DNA from: Pseudomonas sp. MWU13-2105 | Lineage (GTDB): Bacteria > Pseudomonadota > Gammaproteobacteria > Pseudomonadales > Pseudomonadaceae | Direction: 5' to 3' | Assembly (NCBI RefSeq): GCF_023242315.1 | Contig: NZ_JALLIY010000012.1 | Location: forward strand, 204,953 to 268,952 | Length of the DNA stretch: 64,000 nucleotides | Shown here: in pieces, positions 53,716 to 62,380 of the stretch | Position numbering within the stretch: the first letter of the stretch is position 1 | How the letters are laid out: each line of letters begins with the position of its first letter | The notes under the pieces: generated by a model | The model's database searches: none | What the model was told of the DNA's origin: nothing | Seen by the model: the letters and a program-made list of their open reading frames with translations, nothing else | Position numbers and translations under genes: made by a program

Positions 53716-54106
53716 CGGATGGATGCGCTGGAGATAGAGGGCGAGGCTCGGCGGCGGATGTTGCGACGTCGCCGCCGATACAATCGCGCAGATTTGTATC
53801 AATACTGACTATCGATACGGCTGATAAGCCATCATCCGGCGACAATGGTACTGTTCGCGCCGATGGCAACGTTATGCCTCAACTATTCTCCGGACACTTG
53901 CCCGGAACAGTTATTGAGTCATCTCGACTTCATCATCCCTTTGGTAAGTTTTAGCTACTGCGCTGAGTGTTCTGCACTTTGTGCGGTAGCTTTTTTAGGG
54001 TTATCCGAGCAATCGAACTTGATTAATCCAAGGCACTTGTCGTGGGCGCTACTTTTTCATGGCGCTGCCAACAGTGCCTGGCAAGAGGCCAAAACCCGCA
54101 GGCAAC
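53716..54106. other. intergenic region with strong terminator, possible small RNA
   Basis: 391 bp without a convincing protein gene. It contains hairpins TCCGG/CCGGA (about 53890-53911) and a strong intrinsic terminator (53953-53996). Since the diguanylate cyclase gene ends 237 bp before that terminator, a small RNA could lie between. No known Pseudomonas sRNA was recognised with certainty. Confidence 0.35.
53953..53996 (+). terminator. rho-independent terminator
   Basis: Stem AGCTACTGCGC/GTGCGGTAGCT (11 bp with G-U pairs) followed by six T. It ends either the diguanylate cyclase transcript or an independent small RNA. Confidence 0.8.
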
Positions 54107-54370
54107 TCAGCTGCCTTCGTTGCAGTGGTCAGAGAACTTGCGGTAATCGAGGACGTGCTCCTGGCTCTGGGAATCGAGGTAGGTCATCCGGGCATTGATG
54201 ACACTGCAGGCGGCACCATCACCCTCGGTGATGGACAACACTTTCTGAATATCCAGATGGCTACCGTAGGTGTAGGTCTCAGGCTGTACCTGAGATTCGG
54301 CACGGGCCGACAGCGTGCAGATATTGAGGGCGGCAAAAAGGCAGGCGGCGTAGATGGCTTTGCTGTTCAT
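54107..54370 (-). CDS. DUF2790 small periplasmic protein
   Basis: 87 residues with a cleavable signal (IYAACLFAALNICTLSARA). The Pseudomonas DUF2790 core follows: YTYGSHLDIQKVLSI ... CSVINARMTYLDSQSQ ... LDYRKFSDHC, with two cysteines probably disulphide-bonded. AGGA seven bases before the ATG supports the start. Members of this family are often copper- or stress-responsive, but no function is established. It is divergent from the two-component operon. Confidence 0.87.
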   Translation of the reverse strand: MNSKAIYAACLFAALNICTLSARAESQVQPETYTYGSHLDIQKVLSITEGDGAACSVINARMTYLDSQSQEHVLDYRKFSDHCNEGS

Positions 54371-54698
54371 GGTGGATTCCTATCGGTTCAAGGGTGAGTT
54401 GTTCAGTGAGGCCGAGGTGATCTGCATCGCCTCGATGGAGCTCATTGAATGCCCTTGAGGTATCCCGAATGTGTCGCGAACCGACCCGGATATAAGCTCA
54501 CGTGTCCCAGGGGCGCTGGGATACAGATCGATACAAATCGCTCACCCAGTGGCAGCCCTTGCCCCGCGACCGCCAGGCGTTTTTGCATACCCGTGTATCC
54601 GTAGTCCGTCAGATACACTGCAATACAAAGGCCCGATGCCAGCCGCCGCCGCTCTCGCTAGACTGTGCTCTAAACCAACATTGATGGAGCTCGGCCCC
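54371..54698. promoter_or_regulatory. regulatory region of the two-component operon with tandem GATACA boxes
   Basis: 328 bp without a gene. Two head-to-tail 10-bp repeats, GATACAGATC and GATACAAATC, sit at 54520-54539. A second, looser pair, GATACACTGC and AATACAAAGG, sits at 54612-54631. Ten-bp direct repeats are the usual target of OmpR/PhoB-type dimers, so these are candidate autoregulatory sites for the downstream response regulator. Confidence 0.5.
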
Positions 54699-55439
54699 AT
54701 GGATCATGTCGATCACATCCTGATCGTGGACGATGACCGCGAGATCAGAGAGCTGGTGGGCAACTACCTCAAGAAGAACGGCCTGCGCACCACCGTGGTC
54801 GCCGACGGCCGGCAGATGCGCACCTTCCTCGAAACCACGCCGGTGGACCTGATCGTGCTGGACATCATGATGCCCGGCGACGATGGCCTGCTGCTGTGCC
54901 GTGAACTGCGCGCCGGCAAGCACAAGGCCACGCCGGTGCTGATGCTGACCGCCCGCAGCGACGAAACCGACCGCATCATCGGCCTGGAAATGGGCGCCGA
55001 CGATTACCTGGTCAAACCCTTTGCCGCGCGCGAGCTGCTGGCCCGGATCAACTCGGTGCTACGCCGTACGCGGATGCTGCCACCGAACCTGATCGTCACC
55101 GAAAGCGGTCGACTGCTGGGCTTCGGCCGCTGGAAGCTCGACACCAGTGCCCGCCACCTGCTGGATGAAAACGGCACCCTGGTAGCCCTCAGCGGCGCCG
55201 AATATCGCTTGTTGCGGGTGTTCCTCGACCATCCGCAGCGGGTCCTGAACCGCGACCAATTGCTCAACCTTACCCAGGGTCGCGACGCCGACCTGTTCGA
55301 CCGCTCCATCGACCTGCTGGTGAGCCGCCTGCGCCAAAGATTGCTGGACGATGCCCGTGAGCCGGCCTATATCAAGACCGTGCGTAGCGAGGGTTATGTG
55401 TTCTCGCTGCCGGTGGAAATCCTCGGTGCAAGCCAATGA
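54699..55439 (+). CDS. OmpR family response regulator
   Basis: 246 residues. The receiver domain has phospho-acceptor Asp55 (LIVLDIMMPGDDG), acidic DDD near residue 11, and the conserved lysine in DYLVKPF. A C-terminal winged helix of OmpR type follows (LVALSGAEYRLLRVFLDHPQRVLNRDQLLNL ... RSIDLLVSRLRQRL ... IKTVRSEGYVF). The ATG at 54699 has GGAG nine bases upstream. It overlaps the sensor kinase gene by 4 bp. The regulated genes are not evident. Confidence 0.93.
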   Translation: MDHVDHILIVDDDREIRELVGNYLKKNGLRTTVVADGRQMRTFLETTPVDLIVLDIMMPGDDGLLLCRELRAGKHKATPVLMLTARSDETDRIIGLEMGADDYLVKPFAARELLARINSVLRRTRMLPPNLIVTESGRLLGFGRWKLDTSARHLLDENGTLVALSGAEYRLLRVFLDHPQRVLNRDQLLNLTQGRDADLFDRSIDLLVSRLRQRLLDDAREPAYIKTVRSEGYVFSLPVEILGASQ

Positions 55440-56749
55440 CACGGTTTCTGCGCTGGCCGCGCACCCTGGGCTCGCGCTTGTCGCTGATCTTCCTCGCCGG
55501 CTTGATCCTCGCCCAGGCGCTGTCCTTCGGCGCGCAATCCTACGAGCGCTATCAAAGCGCCAAGAGCGCCATGCTCGGCAACCTGGAAACCGATGTCTCG
55601 ACCTCCATCGCCATCCTTGAACGCCTGCCGGCGAACGAGCGGGAAAGCTGGTTGCCGCGCCTCGCCCGGCGCAACTACCACTACGTCCTGAACGAGGGCG
55701 CTCCCGGGACGCCCATGAGTCCGGATGAAGTACCGATCGCCGTCCCCACGCTTGAAGACGCCATCGGCCACGACTACTCGCTGAGCTTTACCGACATTCC
55801 CGGCCCGCGCAAACACTTCCAGGCCCACCTGAAACTGCGCGACGGCAGCCCGGTGACCCTCGACGTCACCCCGTCGATCATGCCCATGTCGCCCTGGTTG
55901 CCCTTTGTCCTGCTCGGCCAGTTGCTGCTGATGCTCGGCTGTGCCTGGCTGGCGGTGCGGATTGCCGTACGCCCGCTGACCCGCCTGGCCCACGCCGTGG
56001 AAAACCTCGACCCCAATACCCACGGCGTACACCTGGACGAAGCCGGCCCGACCGAAGTGGCCCACGCTGCTGCCGCATTCAACGCCATGCAGGCGCGCAT
56101 CGCCGCCTATCTCAAGGAGCGCATGCAACTGCTGGCGGCGATTTCCCATGACCTGCAAACCCCCATCACGCGCATGAAGCTGCGGGCCGAGTTCATGGAC
56201 GACTCCAGCGAGAAGGACAAGCTCTGGCAGGATCTGGGGGAAATCGAGCACCTGGTCCGCGAAGGCGTGGCCTATGCCCGCAGCGTGCATGGCGCCACCG
56301 AAGCCAATTGCCGCATCGACCTCGACGCGTTTCTCGACAGCCTGGTGTTCGACTACCAGGACACCGGGCAAGCCGTGGAGCTGCTCGGCAAGAACGGCGT
56401 GCTGATCGACACCCGTCCCCATGCCCTGCGACGCGTATTGGTCAACCTGGTGGATAACGCGCTGAAATTCGCCGGGCAGGCGCAGATCGTGATCACTACC
56501 CGGGAAAACCGGCGACTGTCGATCCTGGTTCTGGATCGCGGCCCGGGAATCGCCCCGGCGGAGCTGGAAGAAGTCCTCAAGCCCTTCTACCGTGTGGAAA
56601 GCTCACGCAACCGCAGCACCGGCGGCACCGGCCTGGGGCTGGCCATCGCCCAGCAACTGGCCGTTGCCATGGGCGCCACACTGACCCTGAGCAATCGTGA
56701 CGGTGGCGGCCTGTGCGCCGAACTCGAGCTGGACGCCAACGCAAGCTGA
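55436..56749 (+). CDS. sensor histidine kinase
   Basis: 437 residues. A first membrane span (LSLIFLAGLILAQALSFGA) is followed by a ~120-residue periplasmic sensor region and a second span (PFVLLGQLLLMLGCAWLAV). Then come HAMP, the H-box AAISHDLQTPITRMK (phospho-His238), the N-box NLVDNALKF, the D/G-boxes LDRGPGIAP and GGTGLGLAIA. The architecture is that of EnvZ/RstB-like kinases. ATGA overlap with the response regulator shows coupled translation. The signal is unknown. Confidence 0.93.
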   Translation: MTRFLRWPRTLGSRLSLIFLAGLILAQALSFGAQSYERYQSAKSAMLGNLETDVSTSIAILERLPANERESWLPRLARRNYHYVLNEGAPGTPMSPDEVPIAVPTLEDAIGHDYSLSFTDIPGPRKHFQAHLKLRDGSPVTLDVTPSIMPMSPWLPFVLLGQLLLMLGCAWLAVRIAVRPLTRLAHAVENLDPNTHGVHLDEAGPTEVAHAAAAFNAMQARIAAYLKERMQLLAAISHDLQTPITRMKLRAEFMDDSSEKDKLWQDLGEIEHLVREGVAYARSVHGATEANCRIDLDAFLDSLVFDYQDTGQAVELLGKNGVLIDTRPHALRRVLVNLVDNALKFAGQAQIVITTRENRRLSILVLDRGPGIAPAELEEVLKPFYRVESSRNRSTGGTGLGLAIAQQLAVAMGATLTLSNRDGGGLCAELELDANAS

Positions 56750-56926
56750 GCACTGACGACATGCCCGCGGGTTTCGCGGCGCGTTAAAATCCTGCAAGCT
56801 GAACCCACCGGCACCGACCACCTGGGTGCCTGATTTAGCTATGCTAGGAAAACGCGTGCGCGCGAAGCCTTTCTGGTGCAGCCGGCGCCTTAGCAGCCCG
56901 GCGACATCGCCTTGATGGAATAAAGC

Positions 56927-58300
56927 ATGACCCAACGATCGGTAATCAACGCCTCGGTTAGCCCCAAGGGCAGCCTCGAAACCCTTTCCCAACGTGAAGT
57001 GCAGCAACTGAGCGAAGCCGGCTCCGGCAGCATCTACACCTTGTTCCGCCAATGCGCCCTGGCCATCCTCAACACCGGCGCCCATGTCGACAACGCCAAG
57101 ACCATCCTCGAAGCCTACAAGGACTTCGAAATCCGTATCCACCAGCAGGATCGCGGTGTCCGCCTGGAACTGCTGAACGCCCCGGCCGACGCCTTCGTGG
57201 ATGGCGAAATGATCGCCAGCACCCGCGAAATGCTCTTCAGCGCCCTGCGCGACATCGTCTATACCGAGAATGAGCTGGAAAGCCAGCGCATCGACCTGGA
57301 CAGCTCCCAGGGCATCACCGACTACGTCTTCCACCTGCTGCGCAACGCCCGCACCCTGCGTCCCGGCCTGGAACCGAAAATGGTGGTGTGTTGGGGCGGT
57401 CACTCCATCAGCACCGAGGAATACCAGTACACCAAGAAGGTCGGCCACGAACTGGGCCTGCGCAGCCTGGATATCTGCACCGGTTGCGGTCCCGGCGTGA
57501 TGAAGGGGCCGATGAAAGGCGCGACCATTTCCCACGCCAAGCAACGCATCACCAGCGGCCGCTACCTGGGCCTGACCGAACCGGGGATCATCGCCGCCGA
57601 GGCGCCGAACCCGATCGTCAACGAACTGGTGATCATGCCCGACATCGAGAAACGCCTGGAGGCGTTCGTGCGCGTGGGCCACGGCATCATCATCTTCCCG
57701 GGCGGTGCCGGTACCGCCGAAGAGTTCCTCTACCTGCTCGGCATCCTGATGCACCCGGACAACCGCGAGCTGCCGTTCCCGGTGATCCTGACCGGCCCAC
57801 GCAGCGCGCAGGCCTACCTGGAGCAACTGAACGCCTTCGTGATCGCGACCCTGGGTGAAGCGGCACAAAAACACTACGAAATCATCATCGACAACCCGGC
57901 CCAGGTAGCCCGGCAGATGGCCCATGGGTTGAAGGCGGTCAAACAGTTCCGCCGCGAACGCAACGACGCCTTCCACTTCAACTGGCTACTGAAGATCGAC
58001 GGTGGCTTCCAGCACCCGTTCGATCCGACCCACGCCAATATGGCGAGCCTCAATCTCAGCCGCAGCCTGCCCGCCCACGAACTGGCGGCCAACCTGCGCC
58101 GGGCGTTTTCCGGGATCGTCGCCGGCAACGTCAAGGACAAGGGCATTCGCCTGATCGAGGAGCACGGCCCCTACGAGATCCACGGCGATGCCGCGGTGAT
58201 GCGACCGCTGGACAAGCTGCTCAAGGCCTTCGTTGAGCAACACCGCATGAAACTCCCCGGTGGCGCGGCCTATGTGCCTTGCTATCGCGTGGTGAGCTGA
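56927..58300 (+). CDS. ppnN: PpnN (YgdH) nucleotide 5'-monophosphate nucleosidase
   Basis: 457 residues, the length of E. coli PpnN. An N-terminal DUF4478-type domain is followed by the LOG-type Rossmann domain with MVVCWGGHSISTEEYQYT, CTGCGPGVMKGPMKGA and the nucleotide-phosphate motif IIFPGGAGTAEE, then a C-terminal domain. PpnN hydrolyses NMPs to base and ribose-5-phosphate and is stimulated by (p)ppGpp in E. coli. GGAA six bases before the ATG supports the start. It stands alone, with a 15-bp hairpin downstream. Confidence 0.93.
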   Translation: MTQRSVINASVSPKGSLETLSQREVQQLSEAGSGSIYTLFRQCALAILNTGAHVDNAKTILEAYKDFEIRIHQQDRGVRLELLNAPADAFVDGEMIASTREMLFSALRDIVYTENELESQRIDLDSSQGITDYVFHLLRNARTLRPGLEPKMVVCWGGHSISTEEYQYTKKVGHELGLRSLDICTGCGPGVMKGPMKGATISHAKQRITSGRYLGLTEPGIIAAEAPNPIVNELVIMPDIEKRLEAFVRVGHGIIIFPGGAGTAEEFLYLLGILMHPDNRELPFPVILTGPRSAQAYLEQLNAFVIATLGEAAQKHYEIIIDNPAQVARQMAHGLKAVKQFRRERNDAFHFNWLLKIDGGFQHPFDPTHANMASLNLSRSLPAHELAANLRRAFSGIVAGNVKDKGIRLIEEHGPYEIHGDAAVMRPLDKLLKAFVEQHRMKLPGGAAYVPCYRVVS

Positions 58301-58311
58301 TCCCGCGACAA

Positions 58312-58350
58312 CGATCTGTTTGTACCTGCCGAGCCGGTGCAAACAGATCG
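58312..58350. terminator. long hairpin after ppnN
   Basis: Inverted repeat CGATCTGTTTGTACC / GGTGCAAACAGATCG (about 15 bp, one mismatch-like G-U) with a short loop, between convergent ppnN and tam. There is no T-run, so termination is presumed from position. Confidence 0.5.
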
Positions 58351-58460
58351 CCCTCCTGCGCCAACATATCGTTGCAGGACTGATTTCGTCAGTAGTCAGA
58401 TGCACTCAAAGGCTATTACAGCGCCCTCGAAGCCAGCATCAAGGGCCCCTTGGACGGGTT

Positions 58461-59225
58461 TCAGCGCGTCGCAACCACGAACAACCTGGGAAACGGCAAC
58501 AGCACCGTTCCATCGGCGAGCGCCGGGTAAGCCCCGCTGATCACCGTCAGGTAAGCCTGCAGGAACGCCGTTTGCTGCTCCTCATCCAGCGGTGCCAGGT
58601 ACGGCCGCAGCGCCGAGCCCTTGAACCACTCCACCACAGCGGCATGACCACCGGCCAACGGATGGTGATAGGTGGTGCGCCAGACATCCACGTGACTGCA
58701 GTGCGGGCGCAGCAGTTCGTAATAGAAACTCGCCTCGTGCCGCGGCGGATGCCGGACCGTCGCGATCTTGTCCGCCCACGGCCCGTTGGCGGCCACTTCA
58801 CGCGCCAACCGGTGCGATGGCTCCTGCATATTGTCCGGGGTCTGCACCGCCAGGCTGCCACCAGCCGCCAGCTTGCCCACCAGATGGGGGTAGAGCGTGG
58901 CGTGATCCGGCAGCCATTGCAGCGAGGCATTGGCCAGGATCACATCGAAGGCCTGGTCCGGGTTCCAGGTGGCGATATCGGCGAGTTCGAAATTCAACCC
59001 GGGCAAGCGCGTCCGGGCACTGACGAGCATGTCGTCGGAGCTGTCCATGCCAGTGACCCGCGCCTGGGGAAAACGCCGGGCCAGGACTTCGGTGGAGTTG
59101 CCCGGACCGCAACCCAGGTCGACAGCCACACGGACTGTACCGGTGGGGATAGCGGCCACCAAATCGCGGACCGGACGGGTGCGCTCTTCTTCAAACGTCG
59201 AATACTGCTTCGCTGACCAGGTCAT
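58461..59225 (-). CDS. tam: trans-aconitate 2-methyltransferase
   Basis: 254-residue class I SAM-dependent methyltransferase. SAM motif I is VAVDLGCGPGNSTEVLARRFP and motif II is VTGMDSSDDML. FDVILANASLQWLPDH and the PDNMQEPSH segment are characteristic of Tam, which methylates trans-aconitate to relieve aconitase inhibition. The N-terminal WSAKQYSTFEEERTRPVRDL matches the family. GAGGA six bases before the ATG at 59225 supports the start. It is divergent from a LysR gene across about 100 bp. Confidence 0.92.
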   Translation of the reverse strand: MTWSAKQYSTFEEERTRPVRDLVAAIPTGTVRVAVDLGCGPGNSTEVLARRFPQARVTGMDSSDDMLVSARTRLPGLNFELADIATWNPDQAFDVILANASLQWLPDHATLYPHLVGKLAAGGSLAVQTPDNMQEPSHRLAREVAANGPWADKIATVRHPPRHEASFYYELLRPHCSHVDVWRTTYHHPLAGGHAAVVEWFKGSALRPYLAPLDEEQQTAFLQAYLTVISGAYPALADGTVLLPFPRLFVVATR

Positions 59226-59328
59226 CACGCTTCCTCTTGTGTGGGGGGAATGAGCACAAGCGTAGGTTTTGCGCGCCATGATGACAAATGCTAATAATGA
59301 CAAGCTGCCATACTGAAAAGGTATTGAA

Positions 59329-60252
59329 ATGCTCGAGCTGCGTCGTTTGCATGCGTTTGTGGTAATCGCCGAAGAAGGCCATATCACCCGGGCGGCGGAG
59401 CGCCTGCATATGCAGCAACCGCCCCTCACCCGCCTGCTGCAGAAGCTGGAGGCCGAGATGGGCGTGACTTTGATGGAGCGCCTGCCACGGGGTGTTCGTC
59501 CGACCACGGCGGGCCTGGCATTGCTGGAAGAAGCCCGTGCCGTGTTGGCGCGGGCCGAGGGTGTGACTGAAGTAGTGCGTCGCGCGGCGCGGGGTGAACA
59601 GGGGCGGCTGGGTATCGGCTTCACCAGTTCGGCGGCGCTGCACCCGTTTGTGCCGGGCGTGCTGCGGCACTTTCGCGAGGCGTTTTCCGGCGTCTCGGTC
59701 GTCCTGGAAGAAGCCGGTACCGGCGAGTTGATGGACGCGCTGGTCCACGAGCGCCTGGATGCCGCCTTCGTGCGCTCGCCCCTGAGCGGCACACCGACCT
59801 TGCAGGCCGAACCGATCCTGGTTGAACCGATGCTGCTGGCGCTGCCGATGGACCATCCCCTGGCACAGGACACCAGCGCCCCCCTGCCCTTGTCCGCGCT
59901 CGCCGGCGAAGCCTTTGTGCTGTACCGACGCCGGGTGGGGTTGGGGCTTTACGACGCCATTCTGGTGGCGTGCCGTGAAGCGGGATTCAGCCCGCAGGTG
60001 ATTCAGGAAGCCCCGCGCATGGCCGCCACCCTGAGCCTGGTCGCCGCCGGCCTGGGAGTCTCCATCGTCCCGGCCTCGATGCAGCGCCTGCGCGGCGACG
60101 GCATCGCCTATCGCGGACTGTCACAGTGCCCGGGACTGATCGCCCCGCTGCACCTGGCAACCCGCGTGGGCGATGGCTCGTCGGTGTTGCGGCGATTTCG
60201 GGAACTGGTGATCGAAGCGGCGTCGACGGAAAGTCAATCCACCCAAACCTGA
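59329..60252 (+). CDS. LysR family transcriptional regulator (BenM/CatM-like)
   Basis: 307 residues. The HTH is MLELRRLHAFVVIAEEGHIT ... RAAERLHMQQPPLTRLLQKLE, of the BenM/CatM/TfdR type. The effector domain starts LGIGFTSSAALHPFVPGVL and includes GLGVSIVPASM. The usual role is activation of a nearby aromatic or organic-acid catabolic gene. The only neighbour is the divergent tam gene, a plausible but unproven target. Confidence 0.88.
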   Translation: MLELRRLHAFVVIAEEGHITRAAERLHMQQPPLTRLLQKLEAEMGVTLMERLPRGVRPTTAGLALLEEARAVLARAEGVTEVVRRAARGEQGRLGIGFTSSAALHPFVPGVLRHFREAFSGVSVVLEEAGTGELMDALVHERLDAAFVRSPLSGTPTLQAEPILVEPMLLALPMDHPLAQDTSAPLPLSALAGEAFVLYRRRVGLGLYDAILVACREAGFSPQVIQEAPRMAATLSLVAAGLGVSIVPASMQRLRGDGIAYRGLSQCPGLIAPLHLATRVGDGSSVLRRFRELVIEAASTESQSTQT

Positions 60253-60442
60253 AACGGACTGCGCTTTCAGTTTTACGGCATTTGCCTGATACCAATCGGC
60301 AAATGCCGGACATAAAGAGGTGCATCCAACGTTGGCTGAAGTCATGCGAGAACCCGCCTACGGTGCCTATCGGTTACGGCTGGAACACCTCCTGCAGATT
60401 CTGACGGATGCTCAAGAAAGCCTAGGCCTCAGGCGACGCCCT

Positions 60443-60880
60443 TCAGGAGTCAGCGCGCAAATTGCTATTGGCCCGCTGCAGAAAGTCCACAAAACGCTCC
60501 ACCTCCTCGGCACTGAAGCCGGTCAGCGCCTTGATATTGCCCTGCCAGAGAATCTCTTTCGCCTGGGGTATTCGGCTGAGCGCCAGCTCGGTCAACTCCA
60601 CGATCTGAATCCGCTTGTGTTCCGGATCCGGTCGGCGGCGGATCAGTTGATCGCGCTCCAGACGGACCAGGGTCTGGGCCATCGACGGCTGCTCGACCTG
60701 CAGCAAGCGTGCGAGCTCGGCCTGGGTCCGCGCCTCCCCGCGGTGCAGCACCCCCAGCACCGACATGCTGGCCATGCCGATGCCCAAGGGCCGCAACCCC
60801 TCCTCGGCCTGCCGGATCAACGCCTGTGATACACGCTTGATCAGGAACGACGGCACTCGGTTCAAATCTAAATCACTCAT
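60443..60880 (-). CDS. MarR family transcriptional regulator
   Basis: About 145 residues. The winged helix is visible as QAELARLLQVEQPSMAQTLVRLERDQLIRRRPDPEHKRIQIVELT (residues ~55-100), flanked by dimerisation helices. GAGG seven bases before the ATG at 60880 supports the start. It is divergent from an FAD monooxygenase, and two perfect palindromes lie between the genes. It should repress both genes until a small phenolic or drug-like ligand binds. Confidence 0.9.
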   Translation of the reverse strand: MSDLDLNRVPSFLIKRVSQALIRQAEEGLRPLGIGMASMSVLGVLHRGEARTQAELARLLQVEQPSMAQTLVRLERDQLIRRRPDPEHKRIQIVELTELALSRIPQAKEILWQGNIKALTGFSAEEVERFVDFLQRANSNLRADS

Positions 60881-60895
60881 CCAACGGCCTCTTGT

Positions 60896-60932
60896 CATAG
60901 GTACCTATGCTAATACATCATAGGTACCTATG
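60896..60932. promoter_or_regulatory. twin MarR operator palindromes
   Basis: Two copies of the perfect palindrome CATAGGTACCTATG, at 60896-60909 and 60919-60932, 23 bp apart. They overlap the promoter region shared by the MarR gene and the monooxygenase gene. Position and symmetry fit a MarR dimer bound at each copy. Confidence 0.8.
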
Positions 60933-60957
60933 ACAAACCGCGCTTTGGAATGACACC

Positions 60958-62064
60958 ATGGTATCGAACCCACGTATCGCCATCGTCGGCGCCGGCCTCG
61001 GCGGCTTGATGCTCGCCCGCATGCTGTATCTCAAGAATGTGCCTTTCCTGATCTTCGAACGTGATGAGTCCGTCTCGCAGCGGCCACAGGGCGGCATGCT
61101 CGACCTGCACGTGGAGACCGGCCAATACGCGCTGCGCCTGGGTGGGTTGTTCGAAACCTTTGAGCAATTGGCCCGCTACGAAGACCAGGGCCTGCGGCTG
61201 TTCGACCAGCACGGCACCCTGCTGCTGGAAAAGGCCGATGCGGCCAGCGGCGACCGCCCCGAGATCGATCGCGGCCAGCTCAGGGAGCTGCTACTGGAAT
61301 CGATCCCGGACGACACCCTGCGCTGGAGCCACACCCTCAGGGAAGCCGAACGACAGGACGATGGTTATACCGAACTGCACTTCGATAACGGCCTGAAGCA
61401 GCGTTTTGAACTGGTGGTCGGCGCCGACGGCGCCTGGTCGAAGGTCCGTGCACTTGTCTCGGCCACACAGCCAGCCTTTAGTGGGCTCACGCTGCATGAA
61501 CTGTCGATCCCCGATGCCGATGCCCGTTATCCCGAGGTCTCGCAACGGGTGGGGCGCGGCATGCTGATCGCCAAGGGCAAACGCCAGACAATCTTTGCCC
61601 AACGCAATGCCAACGCCCATATCCGCGTGTATGCGGCCTTGCACCGGCAGACGAACCCCCAGGCGACTAAAACCAAGGCCGACCTGCTCCACGAGTTCAA
61701 GGACTGGGACGCCTCATTGCTGCAACTGCTTCATGTAGCAGACGAGCCTGTGCGCCCCTGGCCGGTTCATGTGCTGCCGATCGGCCATCGCTGGGAGCGC
61801 CGCGACGGTGTCACCCTGCTGGGCGATGCCGCGCACCTGATGCCACCCGCTGGTGAAGGCGCCAACCTGGCATTGCGCGACGCAGTGGACCTGGCGGATG
61901 CGCTGCTGGACGACCAGGACTGGAAAGCCGCGGTTCGAGCCCATGAACGGGTGATGTTCGAACGCGCCGCCCTTGCCGCGGCCGAGGCCGACAGAATGAT
62001 GATGGTCGACTCGGTCGACGAAAACCTGGAATTGATGAAACAACATCTGGGCGCCGAGGCCTGA
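60958..62064 (+). CDS. FAD-dependent monooxygenase (TetX/PHBH-like)
   Basis: 368-residue class A flavoprotein monooxygenase. FAD-binding GxGxxG is IAIVGAGLGGLMLARML, the DG motif is LVVGADGAWSKVR, and the GD motif is VTLLGDAAHLMPPAGEGANLALRDAVDLA. The overall layout resembles TetX-type tetracycline-modifying and related hydroxylases. Divergent MarR control suggests a detoxification role for an aromatic compound. The exact substrate is not predictable, and TetX activity should not be assumed. Confidence 0.88.
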   Translation: MVSNPRIAIVGAGLGGLMLARMLYLKNVPFLIFERDESVSQRPQGGMLDLHVETGQYALRLGGLFETFEQLARYEDQGLRLFDQHGTLLLEKADAASGDRPEIDRGQLRELLLESIPDDTLRWSHTLREAERQDDGYTELHFDNGLKQRFELVVGADGAWSKVRALVSATQPAFSGLTLHELSIPDADARYPEVSQRVGRGMLIAKGKRQTIFAQRNANAHIRVYAALHRQTNPQATKTKADLLHEFKDWDASLLQLLHVADEPVRPWPVHVLPIGHRWERRDGVTLLGDAAHLMPPAGEGANLALRDAVDLADALLDDQDWKAAVRAHERVMFERAALAAAEADRMMMVDSVDENLELMKQHLGAEA

Positions 62065-62380
62065 GCCAGATTCGATCCGCATCGGCAATTGACAAAACCA
62101 TCGCCAGCTTTTAAAAATGGACGCCTGATCCAGGGTGCAAACAAACATGTCCGCAACGCTCAACCTCATCGCTATCGCCGTTGGCTTGAATGCCAAGGCA
62201 GCGGTGTGCGTTGCGTTTGCCCCTAAATCGAAGAAACAGTCGCTCATGTGACCGGGGCGCGCTGTCCCGTCAGATGAGCTGACAGGACATTGAGCGCGAC
62301 GACGGGTCACCCCTCCTCCTTGCCAACATCCTTCTATGCTTCTGACGGTGACGACACGGTCAACCATCAGGAGAAAGTGC
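62065..62380. other. intergenic region with no recognised feature
   Basis: 316 bp between the monooxygenase and the DapA-family gene. A 34-codon reading frame at 62148 lacks a ribosome site. No repeat or terminator seen. Confidence 0.5.

Noticed and set aside
53845..54198. 117-codon + strand frame after the diguanylate cyclase
   Set aside because: It runs through the intrinsic terminator and into the antisense of the DUF2790 gene; composition is not protein-like.
62148..62252. 34-codon ORF between the monooxygenase and DapA-like genes
   Set aside because: No ribosome site and no recognisable features; could be chance.
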